Origin: an uncultured Veillonella sp.
GTDB taxonomy: Bacteria; Bacillota; Negativicutes; Veillonellales; Veillonellaceae
Length of the DNA stretch: 9,211 nt
NCBI RefSeq assembly: GCF_905209685.1
Contig: NZ_CAJLUB010000067.1
Location: 1 to 9,211, forward strand
Direction of reading: 5' to 3'
Position 1 is the stretch's first letter, and every line of letters starts with the position of its first letter. Below are positions 1 through 7,666 of this stretch, piece by piece. The notes under the pieces are model-generated. The model searched no databases. It was not told where the DNA came from and worked only from the letters and a program-made list of their open reading frames with translations. A program made the position numbers and the translations under genes.

Positions 1-260
1 CCATGGGCTGTTAAAGCGCCTTCACATCGTACAGGACGCAAGTGGTTAGCTGTAATAGATTGACCTACGCCAAATTTATCAGCACCAATGAGTTCGTTAC
101 TCATCATCCCCGCTGCAATTTCTACAAAAGCTAAAGTCGCCCCTCCATTTAGGTAACCTTGCGGTTGCTTGTGAAAGTCGCCTAAGTTCATTTTTGCCAC
201 ACATGTGGTTTCACTTGTCATATGAGGCTTTTCAATTTGTAAAGCTTCAATCAAATTCAT
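1..260 (-). CDS. Hotdog-fold acyl-CoA thioesterase, probable DHNA-CoA hydrolase (MenI-like), 3' end cut by window edge
   Basis: This gene is partial: 86 codons are visible from an ATG at 260, and the reading frame runs off the left edge, so the C-terminus is missing. The protein begins MNLIEALQIEKPHMTSE. Residues about 34-52 (QPQGYLNGGATLAFVEIAAG) match the active-site helix of PaaI/YdiI-type hotdog thioesterases, with the catalytic Glu at the expected spacing after the GG. The family's usual HGG is NGG here. The stretch GVGQSITANHLRPV fits the following beta strand. The ATG overlaps the menC stop codon (ATGA, 257-260), and a GGAGA sequence lies 10 nt upstream, so translation is probably coupled to menC. 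Being last in a men cluster that otherwise lacks the DHNA-CoA hydrolysis step, it most likely releases DHNA from DHNA-CoA in the cytosol. The fold is well supported. The substrate is inferred from context; another acyl-CoA is possible. Confidence 0.8.
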   Translation of the reverse strand, partial: MNLIEALQIEKPHMTSETTCVAKMNLGDFHKQPQGYLNGGATLAFVEIAAGMMSNELIGADKFGVGQSITANHLRPVRCEGALTAH

Positions 261-1408
261 AGTGTTCGTTTCTCCATACAATACGCTTCTAATCTATCGT
301 CAAAAACGGTTACACCTAGCCCATCACCATCAGGTACGTGCATTACACCATTTTTAAAAGTGAGGTCGGGATAGATGAGGTCTCGTTCAAAGTATCTATT
401 AGAATCCGATAGGTCTCCTGCCATATAGGAATCACCTAGTGCAGCGAGTTGAGCATGGAGCATTTTAGAAACTCCAGACTCCACCATGCTACCAATCCAA
501 TACGGAATATGACTTTCTCTACAAAGATTAATAGCTGCCTTCGTTGGCACAAGACCGCCCATGCGCCCTACTTTTATATTAAGTACGTCAATTAGACCAT
601 ATTCAATAGCATAGGATAAATCATCATAGCCTAATATAGATTCATCTAAACAGATAGGTGTTTCGATGTTCCAATCATCATTGTTAAGACGCTCCCACTT
701 CCATTCCTTATAGGATTGGAGTGTCGTCATAGCAAAAGGCTCTTCTATGCAGGCTAAATTCAAATCATTAAATTGCCGAACCTTATTGATGTCGTCATAG
801 GAATAGCTTTGGTTCGCATCAGCAGCTAAAACTAAGTTTGGATACTGCTTACGGACGAGAGATACTCGTTCATAGCCATCTGTAGGGTTCACCTTTAACT
901 TAATGCGCTTACAACCATTTGTCACATGAGTTTCTACTGCATCTAATAATTGTTCCATCGGTACATCGCCAATAACAACACCACTTTCAATGGTATCTTG
1001 TAAGGGCTGCCCCATAATATAAGAAACGGAATTCACACCCAGTCTCTCACAGTGAAGATTAATAAGGGCATTTTCTACAGCAGCAATGGTCATCGGCATA
1101 TGATCTCGATTTAGCCAGAATTGCAGCTGGCGTACATAAGTCATAAGAGGTTTAGGCCGCATCAAACGAAGATTAAAAATATAATCATCCACTAATTTCT
1201 TCCAACATGTATCTACGGTTTCTGCGGTATAGAATGGATCTGTGAAAGCTACACACTCCCCATAACCTACATAACCTTGTTGGTCCTCGATGCGGATAAC
1301 AATGGTCTCCCGTTCTTTCACCTCGCCCTTAGCAGTCTTAAAATTAAACTTCATCGGTAGTTTAAGGCGATATGTAGTTATGCTTTTAAAATTTAAAATA
1401 TCATTCAT
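257..1408 (-). CDS. menC: o-Succinylbenzoate synthase (MenC, enolase superfamily)
   Basis: This enzyme dehydrates SHCHC to o-succinylbenzoate (OSB), with Mg2+, in the cytosol. The 383-aa length fits the longer Bacillus-type MenC proteins of about 370 aa. An N-terminal capping domain covers about residues 8-130, and a TIM-barrel domain follows. Catalytic features are in the family order: the KxK motif K170-L-K172, metal ligands D197 (AADAN), E222 (IEEPF) and D255 (LDES), and the second catalytic lysine K279 (NIKVGR). A late barrel motif reads GSMVESG (306-312) where GGMLE/GGMxE is usual. The ATG at 1408 has a GAGG Shine-Dalgarno 5 nt upstream that overlaps the menE stop codon, and only 7 nt separate the two genes. 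Its stop overlaps the thioesterase start as ATGA. Members of this subgroup can also racemise N-succinylamino acids, but the men context makes OSB synthase by far the best call. Confidence 0.95.
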   Translation of the reverse strand: MNDILNFKSITTYRLKLPMKFNFKTAKGEVKERETIVIRIEDQQGYVGYGECVAFTDPFYTAETVDTCWKKLVDDYIFNLRLMRPKPLMTYVRQLQFWLNRDHMPMTIAAVENALINLHCERLGVNSVSYIMGQPLQDTIESGVVIGDVPMEQLLDAVETHVTNGCKRIKLKVNPTDGYERVSLVRKQYPNLVLAADANQSYSYDDINKVRQFNDLNLACIEEPFAMTTLQSYKEWKWERLNNDDWNIETPICLDESILGYDDLSYAIEYGLIDVLNIKVGRMGGLVPTKAAINLCRESHIPYWIGSMVESGVSKMLHAQLAALGDSYMAGDLSDSNRYFERDLIYPDLTFKNGVMHVPDGDGLGVTVFDDRLEAYCMEKRTL

Positions 1409-1415
1409 AAACGCC

Positions 1416-2801
1416 TCAATCTTCTAAACGCAGTTCATTACGCACAATTTTACCGGTCCCATTACGAGGCAATGCAGGTAAAATTCTTACATACTTAGGG
1501 ATTTTATACTTAGCCAAAGAAGAAGTCATAAAGGATAGAATCTCATCAGCCGTCATACTTTCACCATCATGAAAGGCTACAAATAGTGCTGGTGCTTGCC
1601 CCCATTTAGAATCAGATACAGGTACAACGGCACATTCCTTCACCGCTGGCAATCTATAGACTAGGTCCTCTAACTCCTTAGGATAAATATTTTCACCACC
1701 AGAGATAATAAGGTCTTTGCGGCGATTTAGAATATATACAAAGCCATCTTCATCAACATAGCCAATATCGTCTGTATTAAGATCACCGTCGATAGGTTCC
1801 TTGTCGATATACCCAGTCATAACCATAGGGCCGGTCAAATGGATTTCCCCCACTCCATCCGCATCAGGATTATCAATATGAACCTGCATACCAGGTAATG
1901 GTTTACCTACAGAATCTCGTTTATGAGGGTAATCCAATACAGAGAAGGTCACACTTTGACTAAAGGTTTCCGTCATGCCATAGGTCTTATAAATTGGTAA
2001 CAATTTCTTTTCGCAAGCATCAATAAGCGCCATAGGAATGAATTCGCCGCCAAGCAGAATCACTCGTAATGTATGATGTGTAATCTTCGGTTCTAATTGG
2101 GTCAAAATTGTAGGCACGAGAGACATCATATTGATTCGATCTGACTCAATGAGTTCTAAAACCTTTGCCTCATCGTATTTAGGCAATATAGTGATAGCCG
2201 TTCCATTATAAAGTGATCGCATCAAGATAGATAATCCACTGACATGGAACAACGGCAATACCATAAGCCAATTATCTTGTTCTGTTTTACCTAGCACCTC
2301 TTGAGATGCTTGTACATGAGCTCTAATTTGCCCCCATCGAAGGGGTACTGATTTAAACTGACCTGTTGTAGCGCTAGTGTTCATAATGGCCGCAATGTCT
2401 GCATCATCAAAGTTCCAATCGAAAGTGTCCTCTAAATTCAGATTAGACAGAATGGATTCTATCGGTTCAAACTCAATGGCACATAGTGAACTAGGCAGTT
2501 GATTATGTCGTTCTTTACTATGTAATACGGTAGTAATACCTAATTGTTTCAATTGGTTTTCTATCTCGTTGGGCTTAAGATGTACATTCAGCAGCAATAC
2601 CTCTTTATGAGCTAGCATAGCTGCCAGTACATAGATTGCCATAGTAACAGAGTTGTCCGATAAAATGGCCACACGGGAGCTTTCAAGAGGTAGCAATTCA
2701 CTAGCCACATGAAGCACACCGCCATATATATCGTTATAAGTATATTCATTTATACATATGCGATCAGGATAGTGCTGTACACCATACCGTAACCATTCCA
2801 T
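1416..2801 (-). CDS. menE: o-Succinylbenzoate-CoA ligase (MenE, ANL superfamily)
   Basis: MenE activates OSB with ATP to OSB-AMP and transfers it to CoA, giving OSB-CoA, the substrate of MenB. The 461-aa protein has the ANL signatures in order: the phosphate-binding loop TSATTGQFK (142-150; the usual form is TSGTTGxPK), YGMTE (274-278), TDDIGYVDEDGF (343-354), the hinge-region NRRKDLIISGGENIYP (359-374), and the C-terminal PRNGTGK with the adenylation lysine K451. The Gly-to-Ala change and the missing Pro in the first loop are unusual but keep the lysine (K150). The ATG at 2801 follows a good GAGGTGA ribosome site. A 146-bp gap separates it from menB upstream, and menC begins 7 nt after its stop. 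Arg codons include many CGA and AGA, unlike menB. Length and motifs argue for an intact gene. Confidence 0.95.
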   Translation of the reverse strand: MEWLRYGVQHYPDRICINEYTYNDIYGGVLHVASELLPLESSRVAILSDNSVTMAIYVLAAMLAHKEVLLLNVHLKPNEIENQLKQLGITTVLHSKERHNQLPSSLCAIEFEPIESILSNLNLEDTFDWNFDDADIAAIMNTSATTGQFKSVPLRWGQIRAHVQASQEVLGKTEQDNWLMVLPLFHVSGLSILMRSLYNGTAITILPKYDEAKVLELIESDRINMMSLVPTILTQLEPKITHHTLRVILLGGEFIPMALIDACEKKLLPIYKTYGMTETFSQSVTFSVLDYPHKRDSVGKPLPGMQVHIDNPDADGVGEIHLTGPMVMTGYIDKEPIDGDLNTDDIGYVDEDGFVYILNRRKDLIISGGENIYPKELEDLVYRLPAVKECAVVPVSDSKWGQAPALFVAFHDGESMTADEILSFMTSSLAKYKIPKYVRILPALPRNGTGKIVRNELRLED

Positions 2802-2858
2802 CGTCTCACCTCGTATCTAAAGATAATGCCTTATGATTAGTAATTAATAACCAAAGAT

Positions 2859-2864
2859 ATTATA
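2859..2864 (-). promoter_or_regulatory. TATAAT hexamer upstream of menE, possible secondary promoter -10
   Basis: On the minus strand a perfect TATAAT lies 58 nt before the menE ATG, just after the menB-menE hairpin. I see no convincing -35 at 16-18 bp spacing, because that position falls inside the hairpin, and there is no TGn extension. It could give menE-menC-thioesterase their own transcript, or it could be chance in AT-rich DNA. Confidence 0.25.
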
Positions 2865-2865
2865 A

Positions 2866-2894
2866 GAAAGGCGCCTCATATAGAGGCGCACTTT
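2866..2894 (-). terminator. GC-rich hairpin between menB and menE, possible leaky terminator or mRNA-stabilising stem
   Basis: A perfect 7-bp inverted repeat, GCGCCTC at 2871-2877 and GAGGCGC at 2883-2889, encloses a 5-nt loop. An outer AAAG/CTTT pairing with one bulged base extends it to about 11 bp. On the minus strand the stem runs into CTTTCTTAT, only moderately T-rich, so termination would be partial. It lies about 58 nt after the menB stop. It could reduce transcription into menE, or protect the 3' end of a menF-D-H-B message. Confidence 0.5.
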
Positions 2895-2921
2895 ACGTTT
2901 TTACAATACATTCCATCCCTA

Positions 2922-2936
2922 GTACTAGACTAGTAC
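2922..2936. repeat. 15-bp palindrome GTACTAG-A-CTAGTAC just after menB
   Basis: Two perfect 7-bp arms surround a single central base (2929). The site begins 11 nt beyond the menB stop codon. Together with the adjoining bases 2919-2922 it contains three CTAG tetramers in 15 bp. The one-base centre makes it a poor RNA hairpin but a good shape for a dimeric DNA-binding protein. No function can be assigned from sequence alone. Confidence 0.5.
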
Positions 2937-2947
2937 ATCTATTCCGA

Positions 2948-3790
2948 TTAAGGGAATTTAGGGAATTGTTTGAAGTTCGGTTTACGTTTTTCTTTAAATG
3001 CATCACGACCTTCTTTTGCTTCATCGATTGTGTAGTACATCAATGTAGCGTCGCCTGCGAATTGTTGTAAGCCTGCAAGACCGTCTGTGTCAGCGTTGAA
3101 GGCACCTTTCAACATGCGCAATGCCATTGGGGACAATTCAAGAATTTCGTTACACCATTGAACTGTTTCCTCTTCCAATTTGTCGAATGGTACAACACAG
3201 TTAACCATGCCCATTTCATAAGCTTGAGCAGCTGTGTATTGACGGCAAAGGAACCATACTTCACGAGCGCGTTTATGACCGATCATGCGAGCCAAGTAAC
3301 CTGCACCGTAACCAGCATCGAAGGAACCTACGCGAGGACCTGTTTGACCAAATTTAGCATTTTCAGAAGCGATGGTAAGGTCACATACGATGTGCAACAC
3401 ATGGCCGCCACCAATAGCAAAGCCATTAACCATAGCGATTACAGGTTTTGGGATAACGCGAATCAAACGTTGTAAATCAAGAACATTCAAACGAGGAACA
3501 TTATCTTCGCCTACATAACCACCATGACCGCGTACGCTTTGGTCACCACCGGAGCAGAATGCTTCTTTGTCTTCACCTTGACCGTGGTTTGCACCAGTCA
3601 ATACGATTACGCCTACTTCGTTATCTTCACGAGCTACTGTGAAAGCATCGATTAATTCCATAACAGTTTTAGGACGGAACGCGTTACGTACCTGTGGGCG
3701 ATTAATAGTAATCTTTGCAATGCCATTATATGTTTCGTAAATTACATCTTCATAATTACGATCCAATACTTTCCAATCAAATTTGCTCAT
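2948..3790 (-). CDS. menB: 1,4-Dihydroxy-2-naphthoyl-CoA synthase (MenB, crotonase family, bicarbonate-type)
   Basis: MenB closes the second naphthoquinone ring in a Dieckmann-like condensation of OSB-CoA to DHNA-CoA. The 280-aa protein matches the family in length and throughout: INRPxxRNAFRP (29-40), an oxyanion-hole region FCSGGDQ (78-84), GFAIGGGH (123-130), [14 protein letters not shown] (149-162) and FLCRQY (180-185). It retains the C-terminal tail [20 protein letters not shown] that is typical of MenB. Gly151 in QTGP is the hallmark of type I MenB enzymes, which use bound bicarbonate as base; type II enzymes have Asp there. Ser156 and Asp158 are conserved. The ATG at 3790 is 4 nt after the menH stop, with AAAGG located in the end of menH. 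All 17 Arg codons are CGT or CGC, a bias not seen in menE, which suggests high expression. No defect is seen. Confidence 0.97.
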   Translation of the reverse strand: MSKFDWKVLDRNYEDVIYETYNGIAKITINRPQVRNAFRPKTVMELIDAFTVAREDNEVGVIVLTGANHGQGEDKEAFCSGGDQSVRGHGGYVGEDNVPRLNVLDLQRLIRVIPKPVIAMVNGFAIGGGHVLHIVCDLTIASENAKFGQTGPRVGSFDAGYGAGYLARMIGHKRAREVWFLCRQYTAAQAYEMGMVNCVVPFDKLEEETVQWCNEILELSPMALRMLKGAFNADTDGLAGLQQFAGDATLMYYTIDEAKEGRDAFKEKRKPNFKQFPKFP

Positions 3791-3794
3791 GGAC

Positions 3795-4655
3795 TTAACC
3801 TTTCTTGTGTAAAAAATCTAATACCGCTTGTTCAAACATCTGCGGTTTTTCTATATGTACATTATGCCCCGCCCCTTCGACGACGACATGTTTAAAGTTT
3901 GGCAACTTGCCAAATACATCTCTTCCTATTGTAGTATATTTTGTATCTAGTGCGCCACTCACATATAGGCCTTTACATGATAATTTGTCTAACTGATCAC
4001 CTACATAGGTCATCACACCTTGACCTGACCCACGAAGGGTACATGCTAATGCGTACGGACTATTATGTGCGCGACGTAAATAAATTAATTCAGCGACCGC
4101 TGGTAAAAGCTGCTTTTGACTTTCAAAAATAGGAGCCTCCGCCCAACGAGAAGCAAACCAAGAACCATCGTTATGTTCGATTTGGTGAGCTAATTCTTCA
4201 TCGGCCTTGCGTCGTTCTGCTCGTTCAGCCTCCGAAGCAATCCCCACAGAACCACTTTCAAGGATAAGCCCTTGAATTTCGCTATCATGCTGTAATGCAT
4301 AGGAAAGCGCTATACGGGCCCCCATGGAGTATCCCATGAGATAATATCTATCACCTACCATGTGATAGATAACGGTATGCAAATCCTCTATCATTTTAGG
4401 GATTGTATAGGCCTCATCCTCTTCAGGAATATCAGAATCACCATGACCAATCAAGTCAATACGGATTAAACGATAACCTGGTAAATTAATAGAATCCCAA
4501 GTGTAACTAGATTCCGAAAATCCATGAAAACACACAATAGGCTCCCCATCGCCTACAACAGTCAATCCATAGCGATAATCGCCCAAATCAAAATACATAC
4601 GCTGTGCTGGATTGCATAAAGCATTATCTACAATACTGCAAAAATACTGACTCAT
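3795..4655 (-). CDS. menH: SHCHC synthase (MenH, alpha/beta hydrolase fold)
   Basis: MenH eliminates pyruvate from the MenD product SEPHCHC to give SHCHC. The 286-aa protein shows the alpha/beta-hydrolase pattern: an oxyanion HGF (44-46), the strand-turn [10 protein letters not shown] (66-75), the nucleophile elbow GYSMG with Ser110, a MenH-like cap start [17 protein letters not shown] (133-149), the acid Asp237 (SGALDTKY) and His264 (GAGHNVH). The start ATG overlaps the menD stop (ATGA, 4652-4655), with GGAGG 7 nt upstream, so translation is probably coupled to menD. It is somewhat longer than the E. coli protein (about 250 aa), with about 20 extra residues at the N-terminus. A generic hydrolase would be the fallback call, but its place between menD and menB and the ERxERR cap make MenH firm. 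Confidence 0.93.
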   Translation of the reverse strand: MSQYFCSIVDNALCNPAQRMYFDLGDYRYGLTVVGDGEPIVCFHGFSESSYTWDSINLPGYRLIRIDLIGHGDSDIPEEDEAYTIPKMIEDLHTVIYHMVGDRYYLMGYSMGARIALSYALQHDSEIQGLILESGSVGIASEAERAERRKADEELAHQIEHNDGSWFASRWAEAPIFESQKQLLPAVAELIYLRRAHNSPYALACTLRGSGQGVMTYVGDQLDKLSCKGLYVSGALDTKYTTIGRDVFGKLPNFKHVVVEGAGHNVHIEKPQMFEQAVLDFLHKKG

Positions 4656-6442
4656 AGTAATGCCTCCATATCAACTGAAACCTTCGTATATTTCTTATGC
4701 AATTCTCTGCTATATTCCCTATTTGTAGGAATTTCAATGATATGAACGCCTGTTTCTTGGCTAACATTAGCCAATACAGAACTCAATTCATCGGGACTGG
4801 AGATTTTAGTATAGCCACAACCATAGAGTGTTGCAGCCCCACTATAATCTAAACCTTGTGACGTAGAGAACAAGTAGTCAAAATGCTTTGTCCCCTTTTG
4901 AGGTAAGTATTCAAAAATACCGCCGCCATCATTATTATGCAAAATAATAGTTAAGTTTAAATTATGGGTTTTCGCTATCGCCAAGCCATTCAAATCATGG
5001 AACAAGGATAAATCCCCCGTTACTAGATATGTAGGTTTACCATTTGTTGCTAGTCCTAGAGCCGTTGAAATAGTGCCATCAATGCCATTGACACCTCGGT
5101 TGCCGTAAAGAACCGCCTTAGATTCCCCACTGAACCAGAAGTAATCAAAATCGCGAATCGTCATACTATTGGCAACAAAAATTTGTCCATCTTCTGGGAT
5201 GTGTTCTTGTAACTCACGTATGGTTCGGCCTTCAAAACAATGAGGCTCATCAATAGCTAAGCTTAGTTGCTTTTTGCCCTCTTGTTCTAACTGTTGCCAT
5301 ATTTTTAAGTACTCATCAGAGTTATTGTTTTTTCCATACAAATGGGTAAAAACATCAATGCTAGCTTGCACATGCATGGTAGTTTTACCTGTTGGATTCA
5401 TAGAGTCCATCGTAGGATTTACCTCGATATACTTCACATCAGTCCAACTAGCGATCATCTGTTGTACACGCTTAGATACAACAATTTGACCAAACTGAAT
5501 TACACAGTCTGGTTTTAACTCATGCCAAAGAGCTTGCCCTGCTAACAACGCATCATACGTAGAGATAACAACATTACTAGAATCGACACACTCCTTATTG
5601 CATTGATTACCTACCGAGTTATAACGTCGTCTTACATTAGACAACGGATCAGCCAAAATAGGGGCTTGTAAAGCCGCCCCAAAGGAACGAATCGTATTAG
5701 CTTCCTCTATATCGATCTGTGGGCCTGCTAGGATAAGGATACGCTCATATCTTTCAAGTAAATTATTAGTCTTTTCTTTACTAATAGGACTATCAGCAAT
5801 ATCAGTAGCAGTATTAATATGAGTCAAATCATTTTCATGGCGACAGTCAAATACACTACCATAGTTTGGTTTAACCACTTTAAAGGAACTGCGACCAGCC
5901 TCAAAATGGTTACGGCTCAATTCTGGCACCAATGGTTCAAAGAGAGGCACATTAATATGGACCGGCCCTTTTTTCGTATCCATCGCTTTCATATACGCTT
6001 TACGAGCCACTTGGCGAGGATATGTATAGTAATGAGATTCTTGAGGCACAGCTAATTCTTCAAAATAATTGACCGCAGTGCCAAAGATTTTGTGTTGATC
6101 TACAGTCTGAGGAGCCCCTACATGCAATAATGTATGAGGTCTATCAGCAGATAGTACAATGAGCGGTACCCCGCTATATTGAGCTTCCAAAACAGCTGGC
6201 AAATAATGGGCCACAGCCGAACCTGAAGTACATACGAGTACAGTTGGTTCCTTATGAGCCTTTGCAATGCCAAGAGCCATAAAACTAGCAGAGCGCTCAT
6301 CTATATTCATATAGGTTTCAAATCCTTCATGCTCCTTGAACAGCATGGCCATCGTCGTAGAACGAGAACCAGGGCTAAACACCGCATGACGGACGCCGAG
6401 TTGATAGAACTCGTCTACCAAGGCAGCAATATATTCATTCAT
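4652..6442 (-). CDS. menD: SEPHCHC synthase (MenD, ThDP-dependent)
   Basis: MenD adds the succinic semialdehyde unit from 2-oxoglutarate to isochorismate, using thiamine diphosphate and Mg2+, and yields SEPHCHC. From the ATG at 6442 the protein has 596 aa. Motifs in order (numbered from this start): FSPGSRSTTM (22-31), the ThDP-activating Glu49 in NIDERSASF, CTSGSAVAHYLPAVLEAQ (71-88), SADRP (98-102), the ThDP/Mg site GDLSLFHDLNGL (476-487) and NNDGGGIFEYLPQ (503-515). The frame opens 15 nt earlier at a TTG (6457), but GAAAGGGA at 6448-6455 lies 6 nt before the ATG and inside the TTG-initiated reading, so ATG is the better start. The gap from the menF stop is then 39 nt. The stop overlaps the menH start. 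It is a full-length cytosolic enzyme with all three ThDP-enzyme domains. Confidence 0.96.
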   Translation of the reverse strand: MNEYIAALVDEFYQLGVRHAVFSPGSRSTTMAMLFKEHEGFETYMNIDERSASFMALGIAKAHKEPTVLVCTSGSAVAHYLPAVLEAQYSGVPLIVLSADRPHTLLHVGAPQTVDQHKIFGTAVNYFEELAVPQESHYYTYPRQVARKAYMKAMDTKKGPVHINVPLFEPLVPELSRNHFEAGRSSFKVVKPNYGSVFDCRHENDLTHINTATDIADSPISKEKTNNLLERYERILILAGPQIDIEEANTIRSFGAALQAPILADPLSNVRRRYNSVGNQCNKECVDSSNVVISTYDALLAGQALWHELKPDCVIQFGQIVVSKRVQQMIASWTDVKYIEVNPTMDSMNPTGKTTMHVQASIDVFTHLYGKNNNSDEYLKIWQQLEQEGKKQLSLAIDEPHCFEGRTIRELQEHIPEDGQIFVANSMTIRDFDYFWFSGESKAVLYGNRGVNGIDGTISTALGLATNGKPTYLVTGDLSLFHDLNGLAIAKTHNLNLTIILHNNDGGGIFEYLPQKGTKHFDYLFSTSQGLDYSGAATLYGCGYTKISSPDELSSVLANVSQETGVHIIEIPTNREYSRELHKKYTKVSVDMEALL

Positions 6443-6447
6443 TATAT

Positions 6448-6455
6448 TCCCTTTC
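6448..6455 (-). promoter_or_regulatory. Ribosome binding site that decides the menD start
   Basis: GAAAGGGA on the minus strand, with 6 nt between GGG and the ATG at 6442. It would lie within the coding sequence if translation began at the upstream in-frame TTG (6457), so it supports the ATG. Confidence 0.8.
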
Positions 6456-6481
6456 AAAGACCCCTAGAGGTGCGGAAACAA

Positions 6482-7624
6482 TTATAAGGCATCAAGAATG
6501 GTGCGCATTTTATTATTAGTTTCAGCGTATTCTTCATCCGCATCAGAATCAGCTACAACGCCACATCCTGCATAGGCATACAATACATTATCCATGATAA
6601 GAGCTGAGCGAATGGCAACTACAACGATGCCGTCCCCCATATCCTTCATAAAGCCAAAAGGCGCTGCGTACATACCGCGCTCATGGGATTCATACTCTTG
6701 TAATAAAGCCAGCGCCTTTTCTCTCGGTTCGCCTCCAAGAGCTGGTGTAGGATGTAGCAATCTAGCCCATTCCACAAGAGATTTTGTACTATCCTTTGCG
6801 GTAATTATGGTGCGCAAATGATAGAGGTGAGATAACTCCATAATGCCTATTTCTCCCACCATAACATCTGGAGTAATTTGTTTCATTGTATTCACGATAC
6901 GGTCACGAACAATATTATGTTCTATAAGATTTTTCTCACTGGTTAGTAATTGCTCCTCAGTCCACGCATTAGGACCATCCTTTGGGGCTGTTCCAGCTAG
7001 TGCATAGCTAAGTATTTCACTGCCACGATGGCGGACTAAAATTTCTGGCGATGCCCCTACAAAGGTACGCCCATCCTTTTCATAGCCAAAGATAAAGCAA
7101 TTGGGATTATTATCGACTAAATTAGCTAAAATACTTGCCACATTGTATGGTGTTTCACTAGTAAATTCTACCTCACGAGAAGAGACGACCTTAGTCATCG
7201 CACCGCTGCTTATGCCATCGGCAATAGCATTCATTAAACGGTTCCAATCCGCCTTATCATCGCTAGTTTCCTTGTAGTTATGACGAACTCGAGGTACCTC
7301 ATAATTCTCAATGGGTACACTTTCACCAGCATGTAGATAGAAGGACTCTCCATTTTCTACGATGTAATAATGGGTAAAAGCAATCATTTCATGGCCCATA
7401 TTACACCATTTATGGTCTTTTACAGTATCAAAAAAAGTATCCCCATAAAATACATAAGCATAATTATGGCGATCGTCATCATCTTTAACCGTCGCTAGAC
7501 GTTTAGCGCCCACAACGATGCGGTCACTTTGGCGATCCACCCAAAACACGCGTTCTTCATTGGGGAAATTCATCCAAAATGATACCGGACTATTCAGTTT
7601 TAACGGTTCTTTGTTATATTTCAT
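6482..7624 (-). CDS. menF: Isochorismate synthase (MenF)
   Basis: MenF converts chorismate to isochorismate (Mg2+-dependent), the committed step toward menaquinone. The 380-aa protein is shorter than E. coli MenF (about 430 aa), mainly in the N-terminal half, but the chorismate-binding core is complete. It shows the catalytic base Lys145 in MTKVVSSRE, GASPEILV (190-197), AGTAP (210-214), EKNLIEHNIVRDRI with the general acid Glu235, HPTPALGGEP (291-300), ESHERGMYAAPFG (312-324) and the Glu-rich C-terminal helix EEYAETNNK (364-372) that supplies a Mg2+ ligand. HPTPALGGxP is characteristic of isochorismate synthases rather than of anthranilate synthase component I. The only nearby start is ATG 7624, with an in-frame TAG shortly upstream, yet no Shine-Dalgarno sequence precedes it. 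First gene of the men cluster. Confidence 0.94.
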   Translation of the reverse strand: MKYNKEPLKLNSPVSFWMNFPNEERVFWVDRQSDRIVVGAKRLATVKDDDDRHNYAYVFYGDTFFDTVKDHKWCNMGHEMIAFTHYYIVENGESFYLHAGESVPIENYEVPRVRHNYKETSDDKADWNRLMNAIADGISSGAMTKVVSSREVEFTSETPYNVASILANLVDNNPNCFIFGYEKDGRTFVGASPEILVRHRGSEILSYALAGTAPKDGPNAWTEEQLLTSEKNLIEHNIVRDRIVNTMKQITPDVMVGEIGIMELSHLYHLRTIITAKDSTKSLVEWARLLHPTPALGGEPREKALALLQEYESHERGMYAAPFGFMKDMGDGIVVVAIRSALIMDNVLYAYAGCGVVADSDADEEYAETNNKMRTILDAL

Positions 7625-7666
7625 AGTTGTATGTCGCTATACGAAAAATAGACTATAGTAAAAACA

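Noticed and set aside
3158..3475. 105-aa plus-strand ORF inside menB
   Set aside because: It is antisense to a fully conserved MenB reading frame, has no ribosome site or promoter that I can see, and its translation resembles no protein family. It arises because the biased codons of menB lack stops on the opposite strand.
3805..4132. Two overlapping 63-aa plus-strand ORFs opposite menH
   Set aside because: Shadow frames of menH with no family resemblance and no initiation signals.
6443..6457. TTG start giving menD five extra residues
   Set aside because: The good Shine-Dalgarno sequence lies inside this extension and is correctly spaced for the ATG at 6442, and MNEYIAALV fits the usual MenD N-terminus.
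5274..6487. Plus-strand ORFs of 71-78 aa and a 60-aa minus-strand ORF within menD
   Set aside because: All overlap conserved MenD motifs in another frame; low-complexity translations without domains.
6594..6821. 75-aa plus-strand ORF opposite menF
   Set aside because: Shadow of the conserved chorismate-binding core of MenF.
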